DNA from: Bacillota bacterium
Lineage (GTDB): Bacteria; Bacillota; Clostridia; Christensenellales; SZUA-584
Length of the DNA stretch: 62,856 nucleotides
Direction of reading: 5' to 3'
NCBI GenBank assembly: GCA_023459495.1
Contig: JAEWTL010000031.1
Span: forward strand, 1 to 62,856
The position numbers were made by a program, and so were the translations under genes. The notes beneath the pieces are model-generated. The model searched no databases and was not told where the DNA came from. It saw only the letters and a list, made by a program, of their open reading frames with translations. Shown in pieces: positions 41,961 to 51,227 of this stretch (within the stretch, counting starts at the first letter, position 1; every line of letters starts with the position of its first letter).

Positions 41961-41995
41961 CAAAAACGGAAACCTCATATCCAATGAGATTTCCG
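41961..41995 (-). terminator. Terminator-like hairpin upstream of the small hypothetical gene
   Basis: GGAAA.CTCAT/ATGAG.TTTCC stem with one mismatch and TTTTTG on the minus strand. Its place before the gene at 41915 suggests attenuation or the end of an undetected transcript. Confidence 0.5.
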
Positions 41996-42407
41996 CCTGA
42001 ATTTGCTTTTTCGATCAAACTACTCAATAATATCACAATCAGTATATACTATTTTTAGATATTTGTAAACTCGCCTGAAATTGTACTTAATGGGTATGCG
42101 CTTTAAAAACGGCAATAATAAATAAAGCCTTTACAAATCTTATCAACCACTATATAATGGCCCTTGTTGTATTATTAGTATCGTTTGCGTATTATCGCAA
42201 AGCATTCCATGACAAGAATCGCGCTTAGATAAGTCGTATTTTTAATACATGCAGTACGGAAAAAAATGAACTGTGCTGTGTAACGGAGCTTTCCGGCTCC
42301 GGCGTAAAAGTACGAGCTTGTGGCGTAATAACAAATTCGAAAGACTTTGCTATATCGGCATGGTCTTTATTCTTTATGTGAAACCCGGAAAAGAAAAGAG
42401 GAAATAC
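41996..42407. other. AT-rich gene-free stretch before the helicase gene
   Basis: No coding frame is convincing. It contains GTATATACT-type promoter words on both strands near 42040-42050 and a CGGAGC/GCTCCG hairpin around 42283-42298, perhaps a long 5' leader of the helicase gene as seen for cold-regulated genes. Confidence 0.4.
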
Positions 42408-43511
42408 TTGAAGTACTATGAACTGCTCTCTGAGGGCATGAAGGCTACGCTCTCCCAAGCGGGCTTTACCAACCCCACGCCGATTCAGGAAAGAACGCTG
42501 GAACTGATATTGGGCAAGTGGGACATCATGGGCATTGCCCAGACGGGAACGGGCAAAACGGCGGCGTTTGCCGTGCCCATTATCGAAAGAACGTTTATCA
42601 ACAACCGCAAGGTCCAGACGCTGGTCATCTGTCCCACGCGTGAGCTTGCGATGCAGACCACGGAGGTATTCCGCAAGCTTTCGGCGCACGCGAAGCTTCG
42701 GATCGTCAGCGTTTACGGCGGACAGGCGGCGAGCGTCCAGATACGGGCGTTGCGCGCCGGTGCTCACATTGTCGTCGGCACGCCCGGCAGAATCAAGGAT
42801 CTGGTGACTCGGAACGTGTTGAAGCTGCAGAACATCCGCACGGTGGTGCTGGATGAAGCGGACGAGATGCTGAGCTTTGGCTTTCTCCCGGATATCACAG
42901 CGATCCTTTCGCAGATCACGAAGGAACACCAGACGCTGTTGTTTTCGGCAACGATGAACCATGCCATATCGGGCATTGTCAAGCAGTTTCAGCATGACGC
43001 GGTCCGCATAGAGCTGGGCGGCGGCAACCAGACTGCAGAGAACGTTCAGCACTCGTACCTGCCCACCAGCCAGAACAGCAAGTACAAAGCGGTGCAGCAG
43101 CTGCTCCAAAAGGACAACCCGCGGCTGGCGCTCGTGTTCTGCAATACGAAGCGGCAGGTTAAGACGCTCCATAAGCTGCTCAATGACCAGGGGACGACGG
43201 CGGGCTGCCTGCACGGCGATTTGAGTCAGTATCAGCGCGATATCGAAATGGACGCCTTCCGCAAAGGGAAGACGAGTGTCATGGTGGCGACGGACGTGGC
43301 GGCGCGCGGCATCGACGTGAAGGACATCGATCTGGTGATCAATTACGATGTGCCCGATAAGATGGAATACTATGTGCACCGCATTGGCCGAACCGGCCGC
43401 GCGGGACATCAGGGAAGAGCGTGCACGCTGGTGAACGCCCGCGACTACAGGATGATTGCGGATATTGAACGCCGGTTCCGCATTAAGATTGCTGAAGAAA
43501 AAGCGATGTAA
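42408..43511 (+). CDS. DEAD-box RNA helicase
   Basis: A 367-residue helicase with all core motifs: FTNPTPIQ (Q), AQTGTGKT (I), PTRELA (Ia), TPGR (Ib), DEAD (II), SAT (III), VAARGIDV and HRIGRTGR (VI). It lacks the long C-terminal extension of CshA/DbpA, so it is a minimal CshB/RhlE-type core. TTG start at 42408 with AAGAGG six bases upstream. Works in RNA unwinding, probably with the nearby cold-shock protein. Confidence 0.9.
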   Translation: MKYYELLSEGMKATLSQAGFTNPTPIQERTLELILGKWDIMGIAQTGTGKTAAFAVPIIERTFINNRKVQTLVICPTRELAMQTTEVFRKLSAHAKLRIVSVYGGQAASVQIRALRAGAHIVVGTPGRIKDLVTRNVLKLQNIRTVVLDEADEMLSFGFLPDITAILSQITKEHQTLLFSATMNHAISGIVKQFQHDAVRIELGGGNQTAENVQHSYLPTSQNSKYKAVQQLLQKDNPRLALVFCNTKRQVKTLHKLLNDQGTTAGCLHGDLSQYQRDIEMDAFRKGKTSVMVATDVAARGIDVKDIDLVINYDVPDKMEYYVHRIGRTGRAGHQGRACTLVNARDYRMIADIERRFRIKIAEEKAM

Positions 43512-43572
43512 GGGATGTGCCCCTAAGTCCTGCGCTGTTGTGCAGGGCGCTTGGGAAATATAAGGGTAAAGA

Positions 43573-43607
43573 AAAGCGGGTATCGTACAGAGATGCCCGC
43601 TTTGTTT
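43573..43607 (+). terminator. Terminator of the helicase gene
   Basis: AAAGCGGG...CCCGCTTT stem (one G-T pair inside), followed by TTTGTTT. Confidence 0.75.
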
Positions 43608-43741
43608 ATATCGGTATAGTCACCGATTACAACCCACTTCCGCCTACGTTTCATCCGACGGGGGGGTCCCTCTGCGGCTAGAGGCCGTGCTTGCTGGTGG
43701 CGGTGTCTGCGGTAATATACATGCCCCATCCGTGCAGGGCG

Positions 43742-44341
43742 CTAAACCGACTCCGCCAATAGTTCCGCGTTGCAGGGATTTTGAACCAGATTAAAAGCGA
43801 ATTCGGTGCTTTTCAGCCAGCTGTTTATTGCGTTGTTGTCCAGTATCAGTGGCATCCGGTCGTGACACCACGACATGAACGGGTTGGCTGCTGTGGTGAC
43901 GATGGCATAGGAGGTGCATTCCGGGTTTGTCTGATAAATGCCCGCAAGGTAGAGCATCTTGGTATCCGGCAGGCGGAAAAGATACTTCGTTTTACTTTTG
44001 CTGCCCTCGTGCTTCTGCCACTCGTAAAAGCCCGTGGTCGGCACAACGCACCGGCGGTACAGCATGGATGAGCGGAAGGTGGGCTTCTCGGTTACCGTTT
44101 CGGCGCGCGCGTTGATGATGACGCCATTTCCCTTCCATTGCGGAAACCCCCATTTCATTAAAGCGGCTTCCGGCTGGGTTTTACCCGAAATCAGTAAGGG
44201 AGTGATCTCGGTAGGGAAGATTTCCCCGGTTTTCATCGCAGCCAGTTCGGTTGTGCCTTTATACCGTTCATTGATTTCGTTGATAATCTCGCGCATCTCC
44301 ATGATTTCTTCTTCCGTGGATATTTGATACCGTCCGCACAT
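43742..44341 (-). CDS. SOS response-associated peptidase (SRAP/YedK)
   Basis: A 199-residue SRAP protein. The catalytic Cys2 (MCGRYQ), NARAET, the glutamate in FYEW and CHDRMP are all present. SRAP proteins crosslink covalently to abasic sites in single-stranded DNA through Cys2. It is the last gene of the dinB operon and starts where the preceding gene ends, all behind a SOS box. Confidence 0.9.
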   Translation of the reverse strand: MCGRYQISTEEEIMEMREIINEINERYKGTTELAAMKTGEIFPTEITPLLISGKTQPEAALMKWGFPQWKGNGVIINARAETVTEKPTFRSSMLYRRCVVPTTGFYEWQKHEGSKSKTKYLFRLPDTKMLYLAGIYQTNPECTSYAIVTTAANPFMSWCHDRMPLILDNNAINSWLKSTEFAFNLVQNPCNAELLAESV

Positions 44342-44607
44342 TATACGGGCTCCTTTCTTTCAATAAACCAGCGGTCTTCCTCATAGAACAGGTCGACTTC
44401 CCTGCCGCGAACGACGCATGTGTACCGGATTCCGACGCCGCCCGCTTTCAGGCTGGCGGCACGGCATACATTGACGATGCGGTCAATGTTGTAGCGGCAC
44501 CCGTTATCCCACCAGAAAGAGACCGGCTTTAGTGTACCGTCCGGATAAAACACCGCGGCGGTTTTAAGGTATACTTTATGGCTGTTTTCGTACCGTCTTT
44601 CTATCAT
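44341..44607 (-). CDS. Conserved hypothetical protein in the dinB operon
   Basis: An 88-residue soluble protein (YLKTAAVFYPDGTLKPVSFW, AASLKAGGVGIRYTCVVRGR). It overlaps the dinB stop by four bases (ATGA) and abuts the SRAP start. I recognise it as a conserved partner of dinB in Clostridia without known function. Its place suggests a DNA-damage role. Confidence 0.65.
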   Translation of the reverse strand: MIERRYENSHKVYLKTAAVFYPDGTLKPVSFWWDNGCRYNIDRIVNVCRAASLKAGGVGIRYTCVVRGREVDLFYEEDRWFIERKEPV

Positions 44608-45851
44608 TTTAACATACCATCCTTAAAAAAGCCCACAGGATGTATGATATGGTCGCCTTTGGGATTGATCCCGCATAACGGCCCGTCCGCCGCTACCGTT
44701 GCCCGCTGTATGCAGAAGTGTCCGAACCGCTGCCGGAGCGAGCTTACCGCAACATCGAGCGCCGCCTGCTTTTGACGCGTCGTTTCGTCCTCAAACAACG
44801 AGAGCTGCAGGGGCGTGGTGGAAGGCAGAAGGTCTGTACAGCGCACGCCGAGGCTGCGGATCGGGTTGGGCCACCGGTAGCTTTCGCGAAAGAGCTGCAG
44901 GGCAGCGGCGGCGATTTCGCCGGATATGTGGGACGGCTTGGAGAGCTTGGCCTGCCGCTCAAAGCGGAACAGCTCGTTGTCCCGAATGGAAAGCGCAACG
45001 GTGCGGCAGATGAAGCCATGCTCGCGCATACGGGCACAGACGCTTTCGCAAAGCACAAAAAGAATGATTTTAACATCTTCGTCGTTGACGAGATCGCGTG
45101 GGGTGGTGGTGCTGTTGCCGATGGACTTGATTTGTGACTCTTCATCCATGCACATTACGCGCGATTGGTCCAGTCCGTTGGCGAACGCGTACAGGACATT
45201 GCCCACCTTCCCCAGCAGGCTATGAAGAAAATCCTCGTGCGTCTTTGCCAAATCTCCAATTGTGAGAATGGAATACTTGTTCAGCTTTTGCTTGGTGGCG
45301 GAACCCACATACAGGAGGTCTTCAACCGGCAGCGGCCATACCACGCCCTGGTAGTTTTCCGAACTGATCACGGTTGTCGCGTCCGGCTTTTTGATGTCCG
45401 ATCCCAGCTTGGCAAAGACCTTATTAAAGCTGACCCCAACGGATGCGGTGACACCGAGCTCAAATTTGATCCGCCCGCGAATCTCGTTCGCAATCACTTC
45501 TCCGTTATCGCCGCTGACATCCAGCCAGGCTTCATCCAATCCGAAGGGCTCGATCTGTGCGGTATAATCCGAATATATCCGCCGCGCCAATTTGGCATAG
45601 CGCAGATAAAGCGGATAATTGGGCGGCAAAACAACCAGCCCCGGACACTTGTCGCGCGCTTGCCAAAGCGCTTCCCCTGTGCGTACGCCCGCTGCCTTCG
45701 CAATATAGTTTTTGGCCAAAACGATGCCATGGCGAAGCTCCTCGTCACCGCCCACCACGACCGGCTTGTTCCGGATCTCGGGACGGTGATGACACTCGAC
45801 ACCTGCATAAAAATTATTCATATCCGCGTGTAAAATGACCCGTTGCGCCAT
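44604..45851 (-). CDS. dinB: Y-family DNA polymerase IV
   Basis: A 415-residue translesion polymerase. The fingers/palm start with VILHADMNNFYAGVE, the catalytic LDEAWLDVSG carries the metal-binding acidic residues, and the HhH region with SIGNSTTTPRDL and the little-finger domain follow; a beta-clamp motif-like LSLF lies near the end. It copies damaged DNA. ATG at 45851 with GGAG upstream. A DinR box lies 17 bases upstream of the start. Confidence 0.95.
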   Translation of the reverse strand: MAQRVILHADMNNFYAGVECHHRPEIRNKPVVVGGDEELRHGIVLAKNYIAKAAGVRTGEALWQARDKCPGLVVLPPNYPLYLRYAKLARRIYSDYTAQIEPFGLDEAWLDVSGDNGEVIANEIRGRIKFELGVTASVGVSFNKVFAKLGSDIKKPDATTVISSENYQGVVWPLPVEDLLYVGSATKQKLNKYSILTIGDLAKTHEDFLHSLLGKVGNVLYAFANGLDQSRVMCMDEESQIKSIGNSTTTPRDLVNDEDVKIILFVLCESVCARMREHGFICRTVALSIRDNELFRFERQAKLSKPSHISGEIAAAALQLFRESYRWPNPIRSLGVRCTDLLPSTTPLQLSLFEDETTRQKQAALDVAVSSLRQRFGHFCIQRATVAADGPLCGINPKGDHIIHPVGFFKDGMLK

Positions 45852-45867
45852 AGCGTAAACTCCAAAT

Positions 45868-45881
45868 AGAACATTTGTTCG
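45868..45881 (-). promoter_or_regulatory. LexA/DinR SOS box
   Basis: On the minus strand CGAACAAATGTTCT, which fits the Gram-positive consensus CGAACRNRYGTTYC at 13 of 14 positions, placed between the -10 (TATACT) and the dinB start. It should repress the dinB-hypothetical-SRAP operon until DNA damage. Confidence 0.9.
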
Positions 45882-46024
45882 TATTCAGTATATGCACATT
45901 CAGCTGAAAAAACAACAGGTAATAGTTTGATTTTAAATCAGTGTGCTGGAAAAAATTTGCCGATAAGAATTAATGATATACCGCTTACCAATCGCCAAGT
46001 CTTATCTGATTGACAGGTGTAACT

Positions 46025-47005
46025 TCAGACGTCCAAAGCCCCGAAAGCCTTTTTGAACAGCAGGCCCGAAACGAAAACGTTGCGCCACCAGCCGAAGTGG
46101 ACCGGTGAATAGCGGAAGTATTTTTCGATCTCCATAATGAGCCCCAGATACCCCTGCGCCACGGCGTAACGAATTGTTTCTTCCTGTGTCGCCATAACGG
46201 GCTGGTCCGCAGCTGCGTTGTAGGCCTCAAGGCTGATTTTTTTGTCGGGCAGCGGGGTTAGCATTTCAAGACAGACGAAATCGGCGATCCTGTCGCCCCA
46301 AAAGCTTCTTTCGGGGTCGATCCAGGCATATCGGATCGTGCCACTCTCGCGGCTGCAGATGATGTTGGCAGGCCAGATGTCAAAATTGACCATGGAGCAT
46401 TCGGCTTTTGCCAGAACGTCCCGGTACTTATCAATGAAGGACAGCAGCTTTTCGCCGTGCCGGGAGCGCTGGCCCCGATGCGCGCAATCGTCCAGCAGCA
46501 TTTGCACCATCGCCCGGATCGCCTGATGCCAGTCGTCATACAGGCCGTTTTGAATATAGCCGAACCGGTCATTTTTGATCTTGTGGAGCTGCGCCGCCAT
46601 CCTCGCCATCTCGGCAGCCGAATCCTTTTTCTCCGTTTCAGAAAACTCCATTTTGCCGAGCGGCAGCCCGGGCAGCTTTTCCATGATGAAGTAGTTTGTC
46701 GGAATCAGCTTTTTGTCAAAATCGGCATGGTAGATCTGCGGTACGGCGATCGGCGAATGTTCTTTCATCTGCTGATACCAGAACAGCTCGGAGCGCATCA
46801 TGTCCTTCTCGTACGTCAGCACAACGGCATCCTCGGCAGGGGCGATCTTAACGGCATATTCCTTTCCGCCCGCCGCTGCGGAAAATACGGCGTTATATTC
46901 GCCTGCGCCGAGCGGAGCGATATCCGTGACGCCGCCGATATTCGCGGCTTCGAACAGCTCTGCTATTGCTGTAGGGCTGATCTTATACTTTGTCCGGCTG
47001 ATCAT
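46025..47005 (-). CDS. Aminoglycoside phosphotransferase-like kinase
   Basis: A 326-residue APH/ChoK-like protein. GAGEYNAVF and YAVKIA form the nucleotide loop and lysine; the catalytic loop is VNFDIWPANII, with the aspartate present but an asparagine replacing the usual histidine-glycine; AWIDPERSFWGD stands for the metal-binding DxE loop. Substrate unknown. ATG at 47005 with AGGGGG upstream. Confidence 0.75.
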   Translation of the reverse strand: MISRTKYKISPTAIAELFEAANIGGVTDIAPLGAGEYNAVFSAAAGGKEYAVKIAPAEDAVVLTYEKDMMRSELFWYQQMKEHSPIAVPQIYHADFDKKLIPTNYFIMEKLPGLPLGKMEFSETEKKDSAAEMARMAAQLHKIKNDRFGYIQNGLYDDWHQAIRAMVQMLLDDCAHRGQRSRHGEKLLSFIDKYRDVLAKAECSMVNFDIWPANIICSRESGTIRYAWIDPERSFWGDRIADFVCLEMLTPLPDKKISLEAYNAAADQPVMATQEETIRYAVAQGYLGLIMEIEKYFRYSPVHFGWWRNVFVSGLLFKKAFGALDV

Positions 47006-47054
47006 AAAAGTTCCCCCTTTTGAAAGTGGAGGTATGGGATCGAAGCGTGATTGC

Positions 47055-47081
47055 GGGCGGCCACGCAGGGCCGCCCCTACT
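47055..47081. repeat. GGGCGGCC hairpin repeat
   Basis: GGGCGGCC/GGCCGCCC stem, then CCTACTGG; sister of 11367 and 40015. It lies four bases beyond the stop of the adjacent SDR gene and may double as its terminator. Confidence 0.65.
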
Positions 47082-47084
47082 GGG

Positions 47085-47942
47085 TCAGATGCAATCCTCC
47101 AGCTTTACACTGGCAATCTGTTCGCTGAGATCGAACAGGCGCTTGGCTGCGTCCATGTCTTTGGAGCGTTTGGAGGAACGGTACATCTCGCTGCGGTAGA
47201 AGTACTCGCCGGAGACAGAGGCGAGCGCGGGGTCGGAGGCGAGGCGGACGGCAGTGCGCGCGCCCTGCTCCGGTGTTAGAAAGAAGGGCCTGAGCATCCC
47301 GACGATGGTTTTGCCGAAGTGCGTTTTGCGGTCCACACCCATCTGCGTGGCCACCGCGCCGGGGTGGGCGCAGTTGACAGTGACCGTGATGCCCCGCTTT
47401 TTCAACCGCCTGTCCAGCTCGCGCACGAAAAGCAGGTTCGCCAGCTTGGATTGGCTGTAGGATTTGACCACATTGTAGTGCTTCAGGTTGAGGTCGTCGA
47501 AGTGGATTTTGCCCACGTTGTGCGCGCCGGAGCCCACCACCACGATGCGGCCCGCGGGGGCGTTCATCAGCGGCGGAAGCAGCAGAAGCGTCAGCAGGAA
47601 ATGCCCGATGTGGTTCACGCCAAACTGCAGCTCCAACCCGTCGGCGGTTTCCCGGCGGTCCAGCGTGATCACGCCCGCGTTGTTTATCAGTACATCGAGA
47701 TAGCTATATTCGGCCTTGAAACTTTGAGCGAACGTGCGGATGCTGTCCATGTTGGCCAGGTCGCACAACATAAGGCGCACGTCCCGGTCGGGAACGCGCA
47801 TGATCTCCTCAAACGCCTGTTGCCCGCGTTCCGCGCTGCGGCACACCATGACCACTTTTGCACCCATGTCGGCCAGAGCAGCTACCGTCGCCTTGCCCAT
47901 TCCGGAGTTTGCGCCGGTTACCAGTACTGTTTTCCCTTTCAT
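47085..47942 (-). CDS. Short-chain dehydrogenase/reductase
   Basis: A 285-residue SDR with TGANSGMG (NAD(P)-binding), NNAG, the serine in VVVGSGAH and YSQSK (catalytic Tyr and Lys). The long form with a C-terminal helical end resembles retinol-dehydrogenase/WW-oxidoreductase-type enzymes. Substrate unknown. Start at 47942 after AGGAGCGGGG. Confidence 0.85.
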   Translation of the reverse strand: MKGKTVLVTGANSGMGKATVAALADMGAKVVMVCRSAERGQQAFEEIMRVPDRDVRLMLCDLANMDSIRTFAQSFKAEYSYLDVLINNAGVITLDRRETADGLELQFGVNHIGHFLLTLLLLPPLMNAPAGRIVVVGSGAHNVGKIHFDDLNLKHYNVVKSYSQSKLANLLFVRELDRRLKKRGITVTVNCAHPGAVATQMGVDRKTHFGKTIVGMLRPFFLTPEQGARTAVRLASDPALASVSGEYFYRSEMYRSSKRSKDMDAAKRLFDLSEQIASVKLEDCI

Positions 47943-48205
47943 ACGCCCCGCTCCTGTATCGTTTCATTGACGCTATCTTATTACAGGAATCGGAAGTTGT
48001 CCATATCATGTTACACGTATTGCATTGGCGCGGCTCGATGCGGCTCCGTTCTGTTTTCATTACGCCTGCGAAGTTACAATCTTTTCATACTTCGTTTATG
48101 GAAAGTATGATCAACGGACTTATGATGGTACAAAAGCGTGGGATACAAGGCAGCGTTAAAAATCCAGCCGACAAATTCAGAAATCATGATCGATGGAGGA
48201 AAAGT

Positions 48206-48454
48206 ATGAAACCGACGAATTCGACGAAACCGCAGAAGCCGATGAAGACTCTGATCGCATTGGTGATCGCTCTGGTTCTGATGTTTGCCATTGCCGCCTG
48301 CACGGCTGGCGCAGGAGATACGGTCAGCAGCGCGGGCGCGGCGTACGCTGCCGGTCATACGGTGGAGAGGTCTGCGCCGGAGGCAGGCGTAAACGTGAAC
48401 TTTGAATACTCCACGGAGGCCGGTATCGGCACAGCAGGCGGACAAAGCCTGTAA
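48206..48454 (+). CDS. Small lipoprotein
   Basis: An 82-residue lipoprotein: a basic N-terminus (KPTNSTKPQKPMKTLIA), a hydrophobic helix and lipobox IAAC, then a Gly/Ala-rich tail. ATG at 48206 with GGAGG eight bases upstream. The frame runs open to 47858 but the upstream part is repeat-free spacer. Function unknown. Confidence 0.6.
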   Translation: MKPTNSTKPQKPMKTLIALVIALVLMFAIAACTAGAGDTVSSAGAAYAAGHTVERSAPEAGVNVNFEYSTEAGIGTAGGQSL

Positions 48455-48493
48455 GGCTGGAGCCGAACGCTCATGATATCTGAACACAAAAAA

Positions 48494-48536
48494 TGACCGA
48501 AAAGCAGGGTTGCTCTCTGCACTTCGGTCGTTTTGT
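48494..48536. terminator. Bidirectional terminator
   Basis: GACCGAA/TTCGGTC stem with a CAG/CTG inner part; on the minus strand a TTTTTTGTG tail follows the FAD oxidoreductase gene, on the plus strand TTTTGTTT. Confidence 0.75.
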
Positions 48537-49880
48537 TTACCGGATGCTCTGCTGAAAGCAGAACACGTTGCACGGGTCGTACAGGCGCTTGACGCGGCGC
48601 AGGCGGTTTGCGTTGTTGCCGTAGTAGGCCTGCATATAATCGCGCAGGTTGCTGTAAGGGAAGTTTACGTACGAGCCCGCGGTAAGGCCCGCGAGGTACG
48701 GGAAGTTGCGCTCCACCCAGGCGATGTTCAGCTCCTCGTATTCGTTCTGCTCCCAGACCGACTGAAGCAGCGCGATATAGCGCGCATCGCGGTAATAATA
48801 GGCGGTGTCGCCCGGCCTGCGGCGGGCCACCGCGCCACCCAGCGCGTAGAGCGAGTAGGCCGTAAACACAGCGCCTTCGGGCGGTTCACGCAGCGTGCTC
48901 ACCATGTGCGCAATCTGCTCCGGCGAAAATGGGCGCATCACAAAGCGGCCCGTGGATTTGAACTTTTCATAAGGCGGGTAGCCCTCGCCGATGCGCTGCA
49001 CCGTCTCGTAGAAGGTGCCGGGTGTAAACGCGGTCTGCACGCCGGGCACTTCGGTCAGCATGGACACGGCTTCCTGCGCTTCCTCCGGCGGGCCGTAGAA
49101 AATGCCGCGGCTGTATGCCGCGTAGCCCTCGGTTGCCGAGTAGTAGATGGCCCCCTGCAGCGTTATGCGTTCATCCGCGTCCTCCAGCCAACGCTGCCAT
49201 GTCTCCCAGACCTGCGCCTGAAGGAAGGCATCCGCGTCCGGCCAGTACAGCTCCACCAGCGTCACTACCTCGGGCTCGATCTGGGGCAGCCGGTACGTAA
49301 GGTTCGTGACGACGCCGAAATTGCCGCCACCGCCGCCGCGCACCGCCCAAAAAAGATCCTGATTGCAGTGCGAGTTGGCGTTCATCACCCGTCCGTAAGC
49401 GTCGATGAGCTCCACGCCTTCGAGGCTGTCGCAGCCCAGACCCAGCAGGCGGCACGAGAGTCCCCAGCCGCCTCCTTGCGTATAGCCGGAGAGACAGACG
49501 GTGGGGCAGGTGCCGCCCGGAAACGCGTCACCGGTGGACGCGATCGCATTGTACAGGTCGCCGTTGGTCGCCCCGCCCTGCGCGCGCACGATACCGTCCT
49601 CCACGCTGGCCGAGTTCATACGCGACAGATCGATCACGAGCGCGCCGTTGCCGACGGAATAACCCTCGTAGTGGTGTCCGCCGCCCCGGATGCGCAGCGG
49701 CACACCCCGCATGCGCGCAAACTCGATGCAGCGCGACACATCTTTTTTATCCTCGCAGTACACGATGGCACGCGGGAACTTGTCGATGCGCCGGTTCCAT
49801 TCCTGCCGCGCCTCGCCGTAGCCCTCGTCCCACGGCAACACAACTTCTCCTTTGACGTTCTGCAATATCTTTGGTGCCAC
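48537..49880 (-). CDS. FAD-binding berberine-bridge-type oxidoreductase
   Basis: A 447-residue FAD_binding_4/BBE protein. RGGGHHYEGYS has the histidine for bicovalent FAD attachment, and GTCPTVCLSGYTQGGGWG carries the matching cysteine for 6-S-cysteinylation. The BBE C-terminal domain ends with NVKRLYDPCNVF. Enzymes of the family oxidise alcohols or glycosides. GTG start at 49880 after GGGAGGG. Substrate unknown. Confidence 0.85.
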   Translation of the reverse strand: MAPKILQNVKGEVVLPWDEGYGEARQEWNRRIDKFPRAIVYCEDKKDVSRCIEFARMRGVPLRIRGGGHHYEGYSVGNGALVIDLSRMNSASVEDGIVRAQGGATNGDLYNAIASTGDAFPGGTCPTVCLSGYTQGGGWGLSCRLLGLGCDSLEGVELIDAYGRVMNANSHCNQDLFWAVRGGGGGNFGVVTNLTYRLPQIEPEVVTLVELYWPDADAFLQAQVWETWQRWLEDADERITLQGAIYYSATEGYAAYSRGIFYGPPEEAQEAVSMLTEVPGVQTAFTPGTFYETVQRIGEGYPPYEKFKSTGRFVMRPFSPEQIAHMVSTLREPPEGAVFTAYSLYALGGAVARRRPGDTAYYYRDARYIALLQSVWEQNEYEELNIAWVERNFPYLAGLTAGSYVNFPYSNLRDYMQAYYGNNANRLRRVKRLYDPCNVFCFQQSIR

Positions 49881-50014
49881 AATAAACCCTCCCGATGCGC
49901 AAAATCACTGATGGTATATAGTATGCGCCCGTATAGGGAATGTGACAGCGTCGGAAAGGGCCGCGCAGAGGCCATGAAGCGGCATGAAAAAAGCCGCGCT
50001 GAGGCGGCGTGTAC

Positions 50015-50326
50015 TTATTGCTGAGGCGGGGGTGGGTTCTTCTTTTTGCGAATTTTGGCCAGCCACTTAACCAGTGAGATGAGGCTAAGGCTTACGGCCA
50101 GCGTGCCGAAAAGCGCGAGGAAAACGGCGGGTAGCGGCGCCACGTCCAGCGCAATCATCAGCCAGATACCGCCGAGAAAGATCAGGCAAGACAGAAGAGC
50201 AATCAGGCAGCCCGGGGTGCTGGCCTCCGCGCCTTCCGCTGTACGCTTCCTGCCAAACAGGCGAAACGTCATGGGCGTGCGCGATGCGTCGCCTTCGTCC
50301 CACTTCTTGTTGTTGTCGTCGTCCAT
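50015..50326 (-). CDS. Small two-helix membrane protein
   Basis: A 103-residue protein with an acidic N-terminus (MDDDNNKKWDEGDASRTP), two transmembrane helices (CLIALLSCLIFLGGIWLMIAL, VFLALFGTLAVSLSLISLV) and a basic Pro-rich tail. GGAG upstream of the ATG. No family recognised. Confidence 0.6.
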   Translation of the reverse strand: MDDDNNKKWDEGDASRTPMTFRLFGRKRTAEGAEASTPGCLIALLSCLIFLGGIWLMIALDVAPLPAVFLALFGTLAVSLSLISLVKWLAKIRKKKNPPPPQQ

Positions 50327-50508
50327 GTCCGCTCCGTCCTTAACCGTTGATGTTCAAAGCATACCATATTGCGTGTCGGTTGTGCAGAGGGAAGATTCTT
50401 TTGTATGCGGAAAAGATGAGATGCTTGCTTACTCCACGCCGCAGACACGCAGTTGCTATTGCAGCCGCGTGCGGATACAATGAAAAGAATTCAAGCGGAG
50501 GGCGCGCC

Positions 50509-51216
50509 ATGGAGAAGCTGTACATACTGAACACCCCTTTTTCATACTACGGAGTGGAGGATGCGATCCACCCTGTCGTGCTTAAGGATGACGCGCATAT
50601 GGTGCTGGTGGACTGCGGGCATATCGGGCAGCTCCCCGCGCTGGAGCAGGCGATGCAGGCTGCCGGGTTATCCTGCGGCGACCTGACGCACGTGTTCGTC
50701 ACGCATCAGGACCACGACCACGTGGGGGCGCTGTATGATCTGAAACAAAAATATCCCCATGTGCAAGTGGCGGCCAGCCGGGAGGAAGCGCCCTATATCT
50801 CCGGGAAGCGCAAGTCACTGCGGCTTGAACAGGCGGAAGCGCTCCAGTCCACCCTGCCGCAGGAGCAGCAGGCGTTTGGGCGTGCCTTCTGCAAGCTGCT
50901 CGAAAGCGTCCTCCCTGTGCCGGTGGATATCGAAGCGCAGGATGGCGACATCCTTCCATGGTGCGGCGGCTGCGTTGTTGTGGCAACACCGGGGCATACG
51001 CCGGGACACGTTTCACTGTACGTAAAACGGGAAAATACGATGATCGCGGGGGACGCGGCGGCGCTGCAGAATGGCATGCCGGTGGTGGCGAATCCGGAGT
51101 ACGCGCTGAATCTTTCGGAAGCTGAGGCGTCCTTGCGCAGGCTGATAGAGAGCGGCGCAGCGCGGATCATCTGTTATCACGGCGGGGAGTATGATTTGCC
51201 GAAAGGCACGGAATAA
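50509..51216 (+). CDS. MBL-fold metallo-hydrolase
   Basis: A 235-residue metallo-beta-lactamase fold: THQDHDHVGALYD is the zinc ligand cluster (HxDHDH variant of HxHxDH), PGHTPGHVSLY and AGDAA the next ligands and YHGG the last. Family includes glyoxalase II and lactonases. ATG at 50509 after GGAGG. The upstream open frame (50347) is not supported. Confidence 0.85.
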   Translation: MEKLYILNTPFSYYGVEDAIHPVVLKDDAHMVLVDCGHIGQLPALEQAMQAAGLSCGDLTHVFVTHQDHDHVGALYDLKQKYPHVQVAASREEAPYISGKRKSLRLEQAEALQSTLPQEQQAFGRAFCKLLESVLPVPVDIEAQDGDILPWCGGCVVVATPGHTPGHVSLYVKRENTMIAGDAAALQNGMPVVANPEYALNLSEAEASLRRLIESGAARIICYHGGEYDLPKGTE

Positions 51217-51227
51217 CGGTGAAAGCC

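Noticed and set aside
48510..50024. A 504-residue plus-strand frame
   Set aside because: It is the complement of the FAD oxidoreductase gene, which has clear motifs on the minus strand.
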